A stretch of 64,000 nt of DNA from RGIG3159 sp034927685 (lineage in GTDB: Bacteria > Bacillota > Clostridia > Oscillospirales > Oscillospiraceae). A model generated the notes under the pieces. It did not search any database. It was not told the origin of the DNA and saw only the letters and a program-made list of their open reading frames with translations. Positions within the stretch are counted from its first letter, which is position 1; each line of letters opens with the position of its first letter. The position numbers and the translations under genes were made by a program. Location: assembly GCA_034927685.1 (NCBI GenBank), contig JAYFPO010000031.1, positions 1 to 64,000 on the forward strand, read 5' to 3'. Of this stretch, positions 8,300-17,600 are shown in pieces.

Positions 8300-8328
8300 A
8301 TTTTAATGCGTCCGGCAGGAAAGCGCAA
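8300..8328 (-). promoter_or_regulatory. SigA-type promoter for the transglutaminase-pilus unit
   Basis: Minus strand TTGCGC (8328-8323), 17-bp spacer, TAAAAT (8305-8300), 30 bp before the ATG. Confidence 0.6.
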
Positions 8329-8354
8329 GAGAATTCGCCTAATTCTGGCAAAAT

Positions 8355-8393
8355 ACGCGAAAGAGCCTGCCTATTCGGCAAGCTCTTTCGCGT
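8355..8393 (-). terminator. Terminator after sortase gene
   Basis: Twelve-bp arms (8355-8366 and 8382-8393) around a loop that holds the sortase stop codon, followed on the minus strand by ATTTT. It separates the fibre locus from the pilus unit. The short U-tract suggests partial read-through. Confidence 0.65.
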
Positions 8394-9168
8394 GGACCAC
8401 AAAGCGCGCGCGGTTCTGGTAGGAGCAGGTGGACAGCGTCAGCACGCGGTCGTCGCTGCGCAGCTCAACGCCGGTGTCATAGAGGGCGCGGTCCAGCATT
8501 CCGCGGAGAAATTCCGAATATTCCTCGCTGGGGGAAAAGCCGACGGTGTAGACGATGGGGTCGGCGGGGTCCACATATTCGGCGGCGAAAATCTGGTACT
8601 GCCGGGTCCCATCCGGCGTATAGAGCGTAATGAGTCCGCCGTGTTCCGCGAAAAAGTCCGCGTCGGCGTACCGGTCCAGCTCGCCGAACATGGAACCGTC
8701 CCGCATGTTGTGGCCGTAGAGAATCGTATGGTAGTCGGAAAAGTCCGTCGCGTTTGCCTCCTCCATGAAGATCGCACCATACTGGCTGCTTTGGCCATCC
8801 CAGCCGTGGGTCAGAAAAAAGTTGTCGTCGCGATGGACCACGGGCTCATCGAGCAGGTCCAGACCAGAGACGCGGAGCCAGCCGACCACGTCGCTGGAGA
8901 CCGCCTGGAGGGCAGGGAAGTCCACCTGTACGCCATCTGCGGCCTCTGTTTCCGTCGAGGTTTCGCCGGATGCGGCCGCTGCGGTGTCGTCGGCGACCGC
9001 AGCGGTTTCTGGCTCCGCAACGTACTGCGCCGCGGCTTCACGGCTCTCGGCCAGGTGTTGCCGGCTGCCGAGGAACCACCAAAAAATATAGCCAATGCAA
9101 AAAAGCGCGGTGAGCAACGCGACCACGAAAATCAGGCGGCGCACGCCGCCGGGACGCTTTTGCTTCAT
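8371..9168 (-). CDS. Class B sortase
   Basis: A 265-residue membrane-anchored transpeptidase. One N-terminal membrane helix (about 12-33) is followed by an acidic/Ala-Thr linker and the sortase fold with catalytic His in ILYGHNM, Cys in TLSTCSY and Arg in NRARFVV. The spacing and the YGHNM motif are those of class B. It should attach proteins carrying a C-terminal sorting signal to peptidoglycan or polymerise them. Likely substrates are upstream in the same locus, for example the protein ending with VKTGE plus a membrane helix. ATG at 9168 follows GGAGG; an in-frame start at 9186 is less likely. Confidence 0.92.
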   Translation of the reverse strand: MKQKRPGGVRRLIFVVALLTALFCIGYIFWWFLGSRQHLAESREAAAQYVAEPETAAVADDTAAAASGETSTETEAADGVQVDFPALQAVSSDVVGWLRVSGLDLLDEPVVHRDDNFFLTHGWDGQSSQYGAIFMEEANATDFSDYHTILYGHNMRDGSMFGELDRYADADFFAEHGGLITLYTPDGTRQYQIFAAEYVDPADPIVYTVGFSPSEEYSEFLRGMLDRALYDTGVELRSDDRVLTLSTCSYQNRARFVVHAKELAE

Positions 9169-9179
9169 GCAAGACCTCC

Positions 9180-9221
9180 AAAACAAAAACTGGAGGCTGC
9201 CGTGGGCAATCCGCGGCAGCC
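9180..9221 (-). terminator. Attenuating terminator before sortase gene
   Basis: GGCTGCCG (9195-9202) pairs with CGGCAGCC (9214-9221), followed on the minus strand by a U-rich tract (9190-9180). It lies between a surface-protein gene and the sortase gene and may lower sortase expression relative to substrates. Confidence 0.7.
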
Positions 9222-9238
9222 CTCATTGGCGTATCTGA

Positions 9239-10147
9239 TTACTTCGCGGCCGGCTTCTTCCGAAGAAGAATCAGCGCGGCGGCCAGCAGAAGGATGACCG
9301 CACCGGAGATTCCCGCGATCATACCGGCGTTCAGACCGGCGTGCTCTGTGCCGGAGGACTGGGGTACCGTTTCGCTGGTAATCTCTTCCTCGGTGGCGCT
9401 CGCAGTGGTTTGCCCTTCGTTCAGGGGGACACTCTCTTCCGGGATTTCCTCGGCAGCGGTGGTTGCAGGCTGGGTCTCATTTCCGGCGGGAGTGGTCTCC
9501 TGCGCGGTTTCCGCCTGGGTCTCAGCGGGCTGTGTGGCAACCGTCTGCGTAATGACGGTGTTCTCTCCGTAGACGTAAGTGGTCTGGTCGTTGGAGCCAT
9601 CACTCGAATAGAGGAAACTCAGTACCGCGCCGTCGGATACGGTGACCGATTTGCTGGCACTGTCGGCGGCATAGCCCTGCACGGTCTTGGAACTGAAGGT
9701 GATCGTGTCGCCAGCGTTCGCATAGCTCTGGTAGGACTCCGCCAGCGCCGCGCCGGTGGTCGCGTCGACATACTGCACGGTGTAGAGCACGCCGCTGCCG
9801 TTGAGCACGCCGTATTCCGCCACATAGTCAGCGTCGCCGTTCACCGTGCTGCCGGACAAGCCGCCCTTGTAGTAGTAGCCATCCTCCGTCTGCAGGTAGG
9901 AGACAATGTTGGAGGGGAAGGCGGTACCGTCCTCTACCTTCACGAACAGGTTACCGGCGGCCGTTTTTTGTACCTCGCCAAAGCCGCTCAGATAGCTCTC
10001 CGCACCGGAGGAGAAGGAGCCGTTGACGCCGGGCCGGAAGCTCAGGACATAGGTCGCGTCCGCCGCGAAGGCGGGAACCAAGGACAGCACCATGCACAGG
10101 CAAACCAGGATGCAACAGATGGCGGTCCGCTGGAATTTTCTTTTCAT
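9239..10147 (-). CDS. Secreted, tail-anchored surface protein, MucBP-like
   Basis: A 302-residue protein with a signal peptide (ends VPAFA, near residue 29), an N-terminal domain, a stretch resembling a MucBP-type repeat (QYVDATTGAALAESYQ, about 120-185), a long Thr/Glu/Ala-rich stalk (about 205-265) and a C-terminal membrane helix with a KKPAAK tail. The tail has the layout of a sorting signal but no LPXTG-like motif is obvious, so it may simply be membrane anchored. It lies directly upstream of the sortase gene. ATG at 10147 was chosen because the basic signal-peptide start MKRKF follows. Confidence 0.75.
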   Translation of the reverse strand: MKRKFQRTAICCILVCLCMVLSLVPAFAADATYVLSFRPGVNGSFSSGAESYLSGFGEVQKTAAGNLFVKVEDGTAFPSNIVSYLQTEDGYYYKGGLSGSTVNGDADYVAEYGVLNGSGVLYTVQYVDATTGAALAESYQSYANAGDTITFSSKTVQGYAADSASKSVTVSDGAVLSFLYSSDGSNDQTTYVYGENTVITQTVATQPAETQAETAQETTPAGNETQPATTAAEEIPEESVPLNEGQTTASATEEEITSETVPQSSGTEHAGLNAGMIAGISGAVILLLAAALILLRKKPAAK

Positions 10148-10194
10148 TGGCTTTACACCCTCTTTGTTCTTCACCGCCGCAGGCGGCACCGGCC

Positions 10195-10956
10195 TCAGCC
10201 GTTTTCTTGTGGATTCTTCCTGTGGTCCTTTTTGCGGCCGACAATCAGCAACGTGATGACTGCCAGAAGCAGCACACCGGCGGCCGCAAAGATCAGGCCG
10301 CTTTCACCGGTCTTGACGGTATTGTAAATGGTCTTGCCGGGGACGTAGACCTTGGTGATTTTCCCGTTGGAGGCCGTGACCTCCGCGAAGAACTGAAATT
10401 CAAGCGTGCCGCTTGCGCTTTGGTAGGCATCGGACATCGTGGCGTCCGCCGTGATGGAGAGCGTCAGCGTGTCGGACGCGCCGGGCGCCAGAGTCGAAAC
10501 CAGAATTCCCTTGCCGTCCGTACTGTAAAGCGCGGCATTCAGGTCCTTCAGTTCGCCGGTGCTGCCGGAGCCGCCCACCAGTGTGCCGGAGATCTCGCCG
10601 TTGATCGAGCTGTAAAGCGTCTGGTTCTGGGAAGTCAGGGTAACCGTGTAGCCTGCGCCATCCAACTTGGCGGCCTTCAGGGTTTCCAGAACGCCAAGGC
10701 TCATATAGAAGCGGACGGTGTCGGAGGCGCTGGTGTTTTTGAGGACAATGCTCTGGCTGTAGGTAGCGCCCGGGAGCATATTCGTGAACGCGGTGCCGAA
10801 GTCGCCGCTGCCGCTGAGGGCGCTTCCGCTCTCGTCGGTGTAGCTGAGCTGGGCACTGCCGTCGTAGGTGACCACTGGGGTCGCGGCGGCGGAGGCGGGG
10901 ACGCACAGGGCCAAAAGCAGCAAAAGCGACAAGGCAATGGAAAGTAAGCGTTTCAT
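10195..10956 (-). CDS. Surface protein with VKTGE sorting signal
   Basis: A 253-residue exported protein with a signal peptide (ends ASA, near residue 24), a beta-rich body, and the tail TVKTGE, hydrophobic helix, GRKKDHRKNP. This is the layout of a sortase substrate, with VKTGE in place of LPXTG. The class B sortase in the same locus is the natural partner (inference). ATG at 10956 has GGGGGTG 8 nt upstream; a GTG three codons earlier is possible. It sits 14 bp after the gene upstream and is probably co-transcribed. Confidence 0.78.
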   Translation of the reverse strand: MKRLLSIALSLLLLLALCVPASAAATPVVTYDGSAQLSYTDESGSALSGSGDFGTAFTNMLPGATYSQSIVLKNTSASDTVRFYMSLGVLETLKAAKLDGAGYTVTLTSQNQTLYSSINGEISGTLVGGSGSTGELKDLNAALYSTDGKGILVSTLAPGASDTLTLSITADATMSDAYQSASGTLEFQFFAEVTASNGKITKVYVPGKTIYNTVKTGESGLIFAAAGVLLLAVITLLIVGRKKDHRKNPQENG

Positions 10957-10970
10957 ATCAGGCACCCCCG

Positions 10971-11615
10971 TTACTGCGTGACGCTCTGGATGCCGCCATC
11001 GCCGCCCAGCGTGGCAACCACGCCGAAGGTGGCGAGAATGCCATCCGCGTTCAGTTCGTTTTGCCCGGCGACATATTGGACGGCGTCGACCGTAGCTTCC
11101 AGCACAATGCCGGCACTCTGATAGTCGTTGCCGAGCGTTTCGTCCAGCGCAATGTCCAGGTCCAGCGTGGCGGTCTGGCCGGGCTGCAGAGGCAGCGCGT
11201 AATAGTAAACCTCCGTCTCGTCCGTCGTGCCCGCGAAGATCGCCTGGGCCTGGAGCCAGCTGCCTGTCTGGGCGGACATATGGATAAGGTCAGAATCCTT
11301 AGTTGTATTGTTCTTCGCGTTGGCGTCCGTCCAGTACTTGGTCACGGTGACCCGGGCGTAGAGCGGAACCTCCGCGGTGTTTTCAATGGTAAAGCCGGCG
11401 CCGGCAAGCTGGTCGCCCGGCATCTGGACGCTGTCTTCCGCGTCAAGCGTGAGCGCCCGGGAAGCGGACTGCCCGACGGACACCTGGAGCGTCGGAGCGG
11501 CCAGGTCACTGGTCGCCTTCTGACCGGAAGCGGAGGTCGCCGCGAGGGAGCCGCCAACAATCGCCGCAGCGACCAGGAGGCCCGCGGTAATCAGCAGAAT
11601 CAGTTTTTTCTTCAT
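10971..11615 (-). CDS. SipW-dependent TasA/camelysin-like exported protein
   Basis: A 214-residue protein with a basic start (MKKKLILLITAG), a hydrophobic core and the cleavage-region phrase GGSLAATSASG, like TasA/CalY-type signal peptides that SipW peptidases cleave. The body is beta-rich and has the conserved feel of the family (a PGD turn, FTIENTAEVPLYARVTV strand). TasA-type proteins polymerise into extracellular fibres. Its start overlaps the stop of the signal peptidase gene by 4 bp, which couples enzyme and substrate. Confidence 0.78.
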   Translation of the reverse strand: MKKKLILLITAGLLVAAAIVGGSLAATSASGQKATSDLAAPTLQVSVGQSASRALTLDAEDSVQMPGDQLAGAGFTIENTAEVPLYARVTVTKYWTDANAKNNTTKDSDLIHMSAQTGSWLQAQAIFAGTTDETEVYYYALPLQPGQTATLDLDIALDETLGNDYQSAGIVLEATVDAVQYVAGQNELNADGILATFGVVATLGGDGGIQSVTQ

Positions 11616-12106
11616 TTCTTATTCTCCTTCGGTTTCAGCCGGTCCGCGAGAAGCCACAGCAGCAGAACCGCTGCAAAAATCGCGACGCATACCGCAATTC
11701 CCTGCGAGCTGTGAATGAGCTGAGAGAGCAGGCCCAGCCAGGGAAGGTGGAATGGAACCTTGCCCACCACACTGGTGAAGAGAACCTGCGTTTGATCGTT
11801 TGCCTCGTTGGCGTCGCCCTTGGTGACGATGCTTTGGGAGACCGTATCCACCGAAACGACACGGTGTGTCTCGACGAGATCGCTGCCGCTTTCCAGGCGG
11901 AAGGTGATGATGTCGCCGGACTGTAGGGTTGCCGGATCACATTCCTGCACATAGATGACGCTGTGAACCGGGAGGGTCGGCTCCATAGAGCCGGAGAGAA
12001 TCTCAAAGAGCTGGAATCCAAAGAGCTTGGGAAGGGTCAGAGGGAGAACCGCGGCAATCAGCAGAATCAGAATTATGGCTCCTGATAGGTTCAGTACCTT
12101 GCGCAT
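11612..12106 (-). CDS. sipW: SipW-type (ER-like) signal peptidase I
   Basis: A 164-residue type I signal peptidase with membrane helices at both ends (about 8-28 and 130-150). The catalytic Ser lies in SGSMEPTLPVHS. A His in HRVVS replaces the usual Lys of bacterial enzymes, which marks the ER-type/SipW class. GDIITF and TKGDANEANDQ are further family motifs. SipW enzymes process TasA-like fibre proteins. ATG at 12106 has GGGAGGA upstream; the frame to 12163 overlaps the neighbour. It is the downstream one of two such peptidases in this locus. Confidence 0.92.
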   Translation of the reverse strand: MRKVLNLSGAIILILLIAAVLPLTLPKLFGFQLFEILSGSMEPTLPVHSVIYVQECDPATLQSGDIITFRLESGSDLVETHRVVSVDTVSQSIVTKGDANEANDQTQVLFTSVVGKVPFHLPWLGLLSQLIHSSQGIAVCVAIFAAVLLLWLLADRLKPKENKK

Positions 12107-12132
12107 GTACCGCGGTCCTCCCATATGATTTC

Positions 12133-12714
12133 TTATGCGGCCTCGAAGGTGGTGTAATCCCACGCGGCAGTATCTAGCGTCATGTTTGCAGCCTGGATCG
12201 CATAGGCGTTCAGCTCAATCCCGAAGCTCTTGCCCGCGAAGCTGTTGCCGAAGGTGGTCGGGAACTCGATGGAGCTGAAGAGGGTGACCGCATCATTGGC
12301 AGCGAGCTCTGTGTTATAGGTGCAGGTCAGCGTGTTGCCAGCCTGGACAACCGTCCAGTCGCTGCCGATGGCGGCAACAACCTGATCGGTGATGCTGGCG
12401 AGATCTTCAGCCGAAAGATCCGCGGAGGTAATAACGGCTTGAATCTGGAGATAGCAGTTGGAGGAATCGTCCGCCACCGTGACCTTTGCAATCTTGGTTT
12501 CGGTGTTTCCGGGCATCACGCCGGTGTATTCCAGGCCGTCTTCCACCCAGGTCTCGCCGTTATCGGATTCCTGCAGGTCAATGGCAACTTTGCCCATGGT
12601 AAAGGTGTTGCTTGCAGAGTCCTTGTCGGTGAAGTAGGCCAGGGTCGCGCCGACAGCCAGAGCGGCAACCAGAGCAACCGCTACGAGGATGGTAAGTAAA
12701 TTTTTCTTTTTCAT
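12133..12714 (-). CDS. TasA-like fibre subunit with SipW-type signal
   Basis: A 193-residue exported protein. The N-terminus (MKKKNLLTILVAVALV, then VGATLAYFTDKDSASNTFTMG) is the signature SipW-dependent signal and first strand of the TasA/camelysin family. The body is beta-rich with the conserved PGNTETK turn. The C-terminus ends with WDYTTFEAA, similar in style to its paralogues. It is probably a structural subunit of an extracellular filament. It lies 26 bp before a SipW-type peptidase gene. Confidence 0.88.
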   Translation of the reverse strand: MKKKNLLTILVAVALVAALAVGATLAYFTDKDSASNTFTMGKVAIDLQESDNGETWVEDGLEYTGVMPGNTETKIAKVTVADDSSNCYLQIQAVITSADLSAEDLASITDQVVAAIGSDWTVVQAGNTLTCTYNTELAANDAVTLFSSIEFPTTFGNSFAGKSFGIELNAYAIQAANMTLDTAAWDYTTFEAA

Positions 12715-12761
12715 ATTTTTAAACTCCTTATCTGTTCATGATCGATCGGTGTATGTTGAAA

Positions 12762-13331
12762 TCAGCCTGCAAACGTGGCGGCGGACACCGCGTCGGCGGC
12801 ATCGTAGAAGCCGAGGTACTGAATCGCGGCGACCTGGATCACGACGTCGTTAAGCGAGGCGGTTTCGTCATTGCCGATTGTGACGTGCTCAAAAACCGTG
12901 CCGAGATTCTGTGCAGCCGTACCGGCTTCGACAACTTTATAATATGTACCGTTGCCGTATGCATCGGCGGAGCCGCTGATGGCAGTCCAACCATATGTAA
13001 TACCGTCGCAGGAAACATCGGGACCAAAACCGGAAACCCGGACGAACACATAGGCCTTGACGCTGTTCGTAACAGAGACTTCCGGGGCCTTATTCAGGGT
13101 CTGGCCAGGCACTACGTTCGCATAACTAAAGCCCTTCGTGTTGGCGGTAATGGTTTCATCGCCGGTTGCTGCGGGCGTATCCTCGCTCAGGGTTACGTCA
13201 ATATCGCCGAAGGTGAAGGTGTTGGTAACTTTGGTATCGGTCGCGGTGATATAGGCCAGGGTGGCGCCAACGCCTAGGACCAGGACAAGGGCGAGAGATA
13301 CGATGACAGTCAGTAAATTCTTCTTTTTCAT
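12762..13331 (-). CDS. TasA-like fibre subunit with SipW-type signal
   Basis: A 189-residue paralogue of the downstream TasA-like protein. The first 10 residues are nearly identical (MKKKNLLTVI against MKKKNLLTIL), and the signal region VGATLAYITATDTKVTNTFTFG shows the SipW pattern. A VPGQTLNKAPEVSVTN strand-turn is typical. It is the first gene after a promoter with tandem 12-bp repeats (13403-13437), so it may be the most highly expressed subunit of the locus. RBS AAAGGAGCACACAAAC precedes the ATG. Confidence 0.88.
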   Translation of the reverse strand: MKKKNLLTVIVSLALVLVLGVGATLAYITATDTKVTNTFTFGDIDVTLSEDTPAATGDETITANTKGFSYANVVPGQTLNKAPEVSVTNSVKAYVFVRVSGFGPDVSCDGITYGWTAISGSADAYGNGTYYKVVEAGTAAQNLGTVFEHVTIGNDETASLNDVVIQVAAIQYLGFYDAADAVSAATFAG

Positions 13332-13402
13332 GTTTGTGTGCTCCTTTTTACGTTAATTTCGTTTTTGATTCTTATCGCGAAGGGCTTTCTCTTTGTAGTT
13401 TT

Positions 13403-13437
13403 ACTGTAGCATGGGCCGGTTAAAAGACCGGTTAAAA
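13403..13437 (-). promoter_or_regulatory. Fibre-operon promoter with tandem 12-bp repeats
   Basis: Minus strand: TTTTAACCGGTC and TTTTAACCGGCC stand in tandem (13437-13414), then 2 nt, then an extended -10, TGC-TACAGT (13411-13403). No normal -35 is present; the repeats occupy its place, which suggests an activator-dependent promoter. The promoter at 19110-19144 has the same layout and spacing. Confidence 0.65.
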
Positions 13438-13525
13438 AACGGGATCAGAAAAAATTTTTTGAAAAACTTTTTTACTCCGTAAGCTCGTGCCGTTTCGCGG
13501 AACGCAGCGAAAGCAGGCCTACGAC
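13438..13525. other. Spacer with weak hairpin
   Basis: Between the second sipW stop and the promoter repeats. CCGTAAG/CTTACGG halves enclose a second TTTCGC/GCGAAA stem. No clear U-tract follows on the minus strand, so a terminator is uncertain. Confidence 0.35.
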
Positions 13526-14041
13526 TTACGGGGTTTTGCCCTCCTGCTCTCTTTTTTCCTCGCGCTCCTCTTTGGAAAGAAGGGCGGGGAGGGTATTGAG
13601 CAGGATAATCAGCACCACGACGCCGGTGACGGTCATAATGCCCGCCGGGGTGCGGATGTTGGCGGTGATGAAGCCAAGATAAGGGATGTGGAACTTGACC
13701 TTGCCATAATACTGGCTGAACTGGATTTCGCCGTCCGCTGTTTCGTTGGCGTCGCCCTTGGTGATCATGGTTTGACTCGCCTCATCGAGGGAGACAACCC
13801 GGTGGGTGACGAAGGTGCTGGAGTCCAGTTTGTAGGTCACAATGTCGCCCGGCACAAGATCTGTAACCTCCGTGCCTGGGTCCACATAGACGATGGACCC
13901 GACGGGGATATTCGGCTCCATGGAGCCGGAGAGCACCGCCATTTCCTTCATGCCGAAGAGCATCGGCGCAACAAAGGCCAGGGCCAGAACCAGAAGGAGG
14001 ACCAACAAAACCGTGGAGAGAATATTGCAGACGTTTTTCAT
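13526..14041 (-). CDS. sipW: SipW-type (ER-like) signal peptidase I
   Basis: A 171-residue second SipW-class peptidase. Ser nucleophile in SGSMEPNIPVGS, His in HRVVS, and GDIVTY and TKGDANETADG motifs match the enzyme at 11612-12106. Membrane helices lie at about 5-30 and 125-145, followed by a charged tail rich in Glu, Lys and Arg. It lies 4 bp after a TasA-like gene. ATG at 14041 has GGGTGAGG just upstream; an ATG at 14053 is an alternative without a good RBS. Two such enzymes in one locus suggest separate substrate sets. Confidence 0.92.
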   Translation of the reverse strand: MKNVCNILSTVLLVLLLVLALAFVAPMLFGMKEMAVLSGSMEPNIPVGSIVYVDPGTEVTDLVPGDIVTYKLDSSTFVTHRVVSLDEASQTMITKGDANETADGEIQFSQYYGKVKFHIPYLGFITANIRTPAGIMTVTGVVVLIILLNTLPALLSKEEREEKREQEGKTP

Positions 14042-14045
14042 TGCC

Positions 14046-14603
14046 TCACCCATTTACATTCGCGAACGCAGCCTTGGCGGCGTTCAGGCCATAGGCACCG
14101 GAGGCCAGAACGGATTCCGCGTAGACATCGACCTGAAAGTCGCCCGCGTCAAGATTCGCGCCGCAGTAGACGCCCTGCACCAGGTTTGCCGTTGCGGTTC
14201 CCGGTTCCAGAATGCCCTTGTAATAGTAGTAATCGCTGGCGTTTGTGCCGTCCTGTTCCCAAGCGCCGGTCGGATCGATGACCACATAGATGGTGTCGGG
14301 GTCACGGGCCGCCTCGCTGGGAACGCTCTGCCCGGCGGAGAGGTACAAAACCTGGGAGACGCCGGCGGAGACGACCACGCGGGCGCGGACAAAGGCGTCC
14401 GACCTGCCGGTATTTTTGACCGCGACGTCTTTGCTGCTTTCCGTACGGCCTTCTTCGATCTCCGTTTTGACGTCCGCCAGAGAGAAGGTATTGAGAACAG
14501 GGCTGTCGGTGGCCACCAGGTAGGCCAGGGTGCCGCCAACGCAGATCAGCGCGATCAGCAGCGCGGAGAGCAGGATTTTATAGTGCCTGAAAAACTTCTT
14601 CAT
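14046..14603 (-). CDS. TasA-like exported protein with SipW-type signal
   Basis: A 185-residue member of the TasA/camelysin group. The signal region reads CVGGTLAYLVATDSPVLNTFSL, the SipW pattern seen in its paralogues. The beta-rich body includes VKNTGRSDAFVRARVVVSAG, a typical core strand pair, and a Tyr-rich YYYYKG loop. The C-terminus AFANVNG resembles the short tails of the other subunits. It lies between the giant adhesin gene and the first sipW gene, so it may be the anchor or adaptor of the adhesin-bearing fibre (inference). Confidence 0.85.
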   Translation of the reverse strand: MKKFFRHYKILLSALLIALICVGGTLAYLVATDSPVLNTFSLADVKTEIEEGRTESSKDVAVKNTGRSDAFVRARVVVSAGVSQVLYLSAGQSVPSEAARDPDTIYVVIDPTGAWEQDGTNASDYYYYKGILEPGTATANLVQGVYCGANLDAGDFQVDVYAESVLASGAYGLNAAKAAFANVNG

Positions 14604-14630
14604 GGTGCAGTTCTCCTTTCTCTACCGCGA

Positions 14631-17600
14631 TCATCCGAAGATTGAGGTGAGGATTCGCGTCCAGCTCCACGCCTCGCTTGTGTATGTGAACTCGTTGACC
14701 GCCACGTCGGTAGAGGTCTGCATATGGTAGTGATAGGTGTTTGTGGCGGCAATCGAAACAGGCGCTGCACTGTCGGCGACGGTAATCGTTCCGGGTGTCA
14801 CGGTGCCTTCTTCCGCGTTGATGCTGTTTAGCTCCGAGACGGTGTAGCTGCCGAACAGCACGCCGTTCAGCGTGGCGGTGCCGGAGCTGCTGCCCTTTGC
14901 CACCTTGACGGACAGATAGTAGGTCGCGGGCTCGCCCGCAAGCGTTGTGCCGCTGATCTCGAAGAGGTAGGAGGCGTCTTTCTTGGCAGCCACGGGGCTG
15001 CCTTGCTCGTCAACCAGATTCTTCGTGATCGTGACCGCGCCGGTGCGCAGCACATAGTCGTTGGAGAACGCCACGGTGGCGGTCTGTCCGGGGTTCACCG
15101 TGACCGTCGCGGGAACGTCCGTCGCGGTGCAGGTGTAGCCGGTCACGTCAAAGCTGCTTTCCGAAAAGTTGTAAGTTCCTGCCGGGACGTTCTGAATGGT
15201 CACGGTATAGACACCGTCCGCGTAATTGCTGCCGGTCACGGCTGCCGTCGTGGTTTCTCCATAGGTGAAGGCCAGATGGCCGCTTAGCTTGCTGATTACG
15301 TCGCTGAGCCGCGCGGCATTCTGGGCGGTGACGGTCTTCTGAATGACCAGCGTGCCGGTGGCCAGGGCGTTCGTCACGGTGTAATCCTCAATGCTGCCCG
15401 TATAGAAGCTCGCGGCAGCGTCCGGCAGTGTCTCGCTCAAGGTGTACGCTGCCTGGCTGCCATCCGCGTTGTATTTGCTGACGGTGAATGTGCTGGTCAT
15501 GGTGGATTCGCTTGTGTCACTGGTGTCCAGCGAATTGGTATAGCTGCTGTCCGCCTGATTGGTCAGCGTCAGAGCAATGGAGGCAGGACGGTGACTGGTG
15601 TCGGCGTTATCCTCCCAGATCTTGGTAACGGTGATATCCGTCGTCTTGCTGGTATCCAGTACGTTTTGCAAATCGGCGCTGATGGAAGCGTTGCCAAATC
15701 CAAAGGGGCCGTACCAGACCTGTGACCAAACGGGAGAGCCGTTCATTACCAGCTGCACCTGCCCATCCGCGAGGTACGTGATGGTGACACCGGTCATGCT
15801 GTTTGAAACCTCGTCGTAGAATTTGAGCGCGCTGACAGTAAGACTGCCTGCGCCGGCAGGGCTGGCAGCGACGACGGCTGCCTTGATGGCGGTCCTGGCG
15901 GCTTCATCCAGATTTTCAAGGTAGGGCATCCAGATGACATAACCGCTGCCTCCCGTCAATTTGACCAGGGCCACGCCGTTGCCGGGAACCGTGATGGTTT
16001 GGTTGGCGCAGCTCGTCACGCGGCCGTCCAGATAAGCGGAGGCGGTAGCGTAATCCTTGCGGAAGGAGAAGCTGCCCATGGACCAATCATAATCGCTTGC
16101 AGTGACTTCTTGATCTCCAATGTAGACCCGTTCGGCGACCACGCGGAACTGCGTGTAGTCGTAAACGACGTTTCCGTAGCTGTCGGTCCAGCCACTACCC
16201 GGGGTGAGCACCAGCGTATCGCGGTTATTTTCCACCTCGACGGTGCTGCCGCTCTGGGTCTCCTTGTGATACTGCGAAACGTCAAGCTCCACTTTGGTAA
16301 AGGGAATATTTTCGGAGGCGACCGCTGCGCCGGATGTGGTCACCCACTCCTTGGTCACAGAGAGCGACATGGTGGTGTCGGTGGTAAAGTAATACTGCAG
16401 CAGGTTCGCCGCGTATTTATTCAACGACATACCCGTGGTGCTGAGAGCGACAGTTCCACCGTTCAGGACCACACTTGCGAGGGAGTAATGTGCTTTGAAG
16501 CTGGAAAGAGAGGAGGCGCTTACGCTGGTCGCTGTGCTGACGTCGAAGGTACCGCCCTCGGATTGATACAGAATGCCGTCCACATAGTATTCGATCGTGT
16601 AAGGCTTTTCCGCGGAGAAGCTGACGTCGTCCAGGAAGTTCCCGACGGTATTGTTGCCGCTGGCGGTTTTGCCGCTGGCGAAGAAGAACCGCGTCAGGTA
16701 TTGCCCCTCCGGAACCGTATAATTGCCGAAATGGCTGACCCAGCTCTGGGGATCGGTAATCTGCCAGATGCTGACAGAATTGCCCTGGTAAGTAATGGTC
16801 GTTTCAGAATTGCCGGTGGAGGTTGTAATGCTGTAACCGCCGGCGGAGAGAATATTTTGAATGTCGGCCTGCGTGGTAGTTCCGGCGGCGTCCGTGGACA
16901 TGATGATGACATACATGGTGTCCTTCGTGCTGCCGGTAGAATCGTAGGAATTGCCTCTGGCACGGTGGTAGAGACTCCAAAACAGCTCGCTGCCGGGGGT
17001 GGTCAGAACGTCCTGATACAGAGCGCCGGCGGCCTCGCAGTTCAGCTCGGCGGCCTGCTTGCCGTCCGGAATCGGCAGCGTTTCTGTTGCCAAAATATGA
17101 TAGGAATTTTCCGTAAAACCGCGATCTTTCGACGGCGTCAGCAGTTCAATGTCATGATGTAACATCCCGCCGGTGCCGACGCCGGTGGTCTGCCAGTAGA
17201 GACCTGCGGTGCCGTTTTGCAGCTGCGTGCTGGCCGAAGACATGACGGGCGACTCAAAGCTGCCGTTCTGGATGGCGGTGTAGTAGGAAACCTGCAGGGG
17301 ATCGGAGGTATATTCGGCTGCGTTTGTCAGTGTGACGGTGACCTTGTAAAACTGGCGGCTGCCGCTATCCTCGGCGACATTGAAACTTGCCTCCGTGGCG
17401 CCTTCGATGGCAGTATAGGTGCCATTTTCTGTACCGCTCTTATACCACTGGTAGGTGGCGCCGGTGGTATCGAGGCTTCCAACTGCGCTGGCAACGAAGG
17501 TACCGTCTTCGGCAATATGGTCTTCGATGGAGACACTCGCAGGGATGGAGGTGTAGATCAGATAGACGTCGCTGGCATCTTCAGACCATACATATGAAAC

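Noticed and set aside
13438..13525. Terminator or small RNA after the second sipW gene
   Set aside because: The stems are imperfect and lack a U-tract in the needed direction, so it was not called as either.
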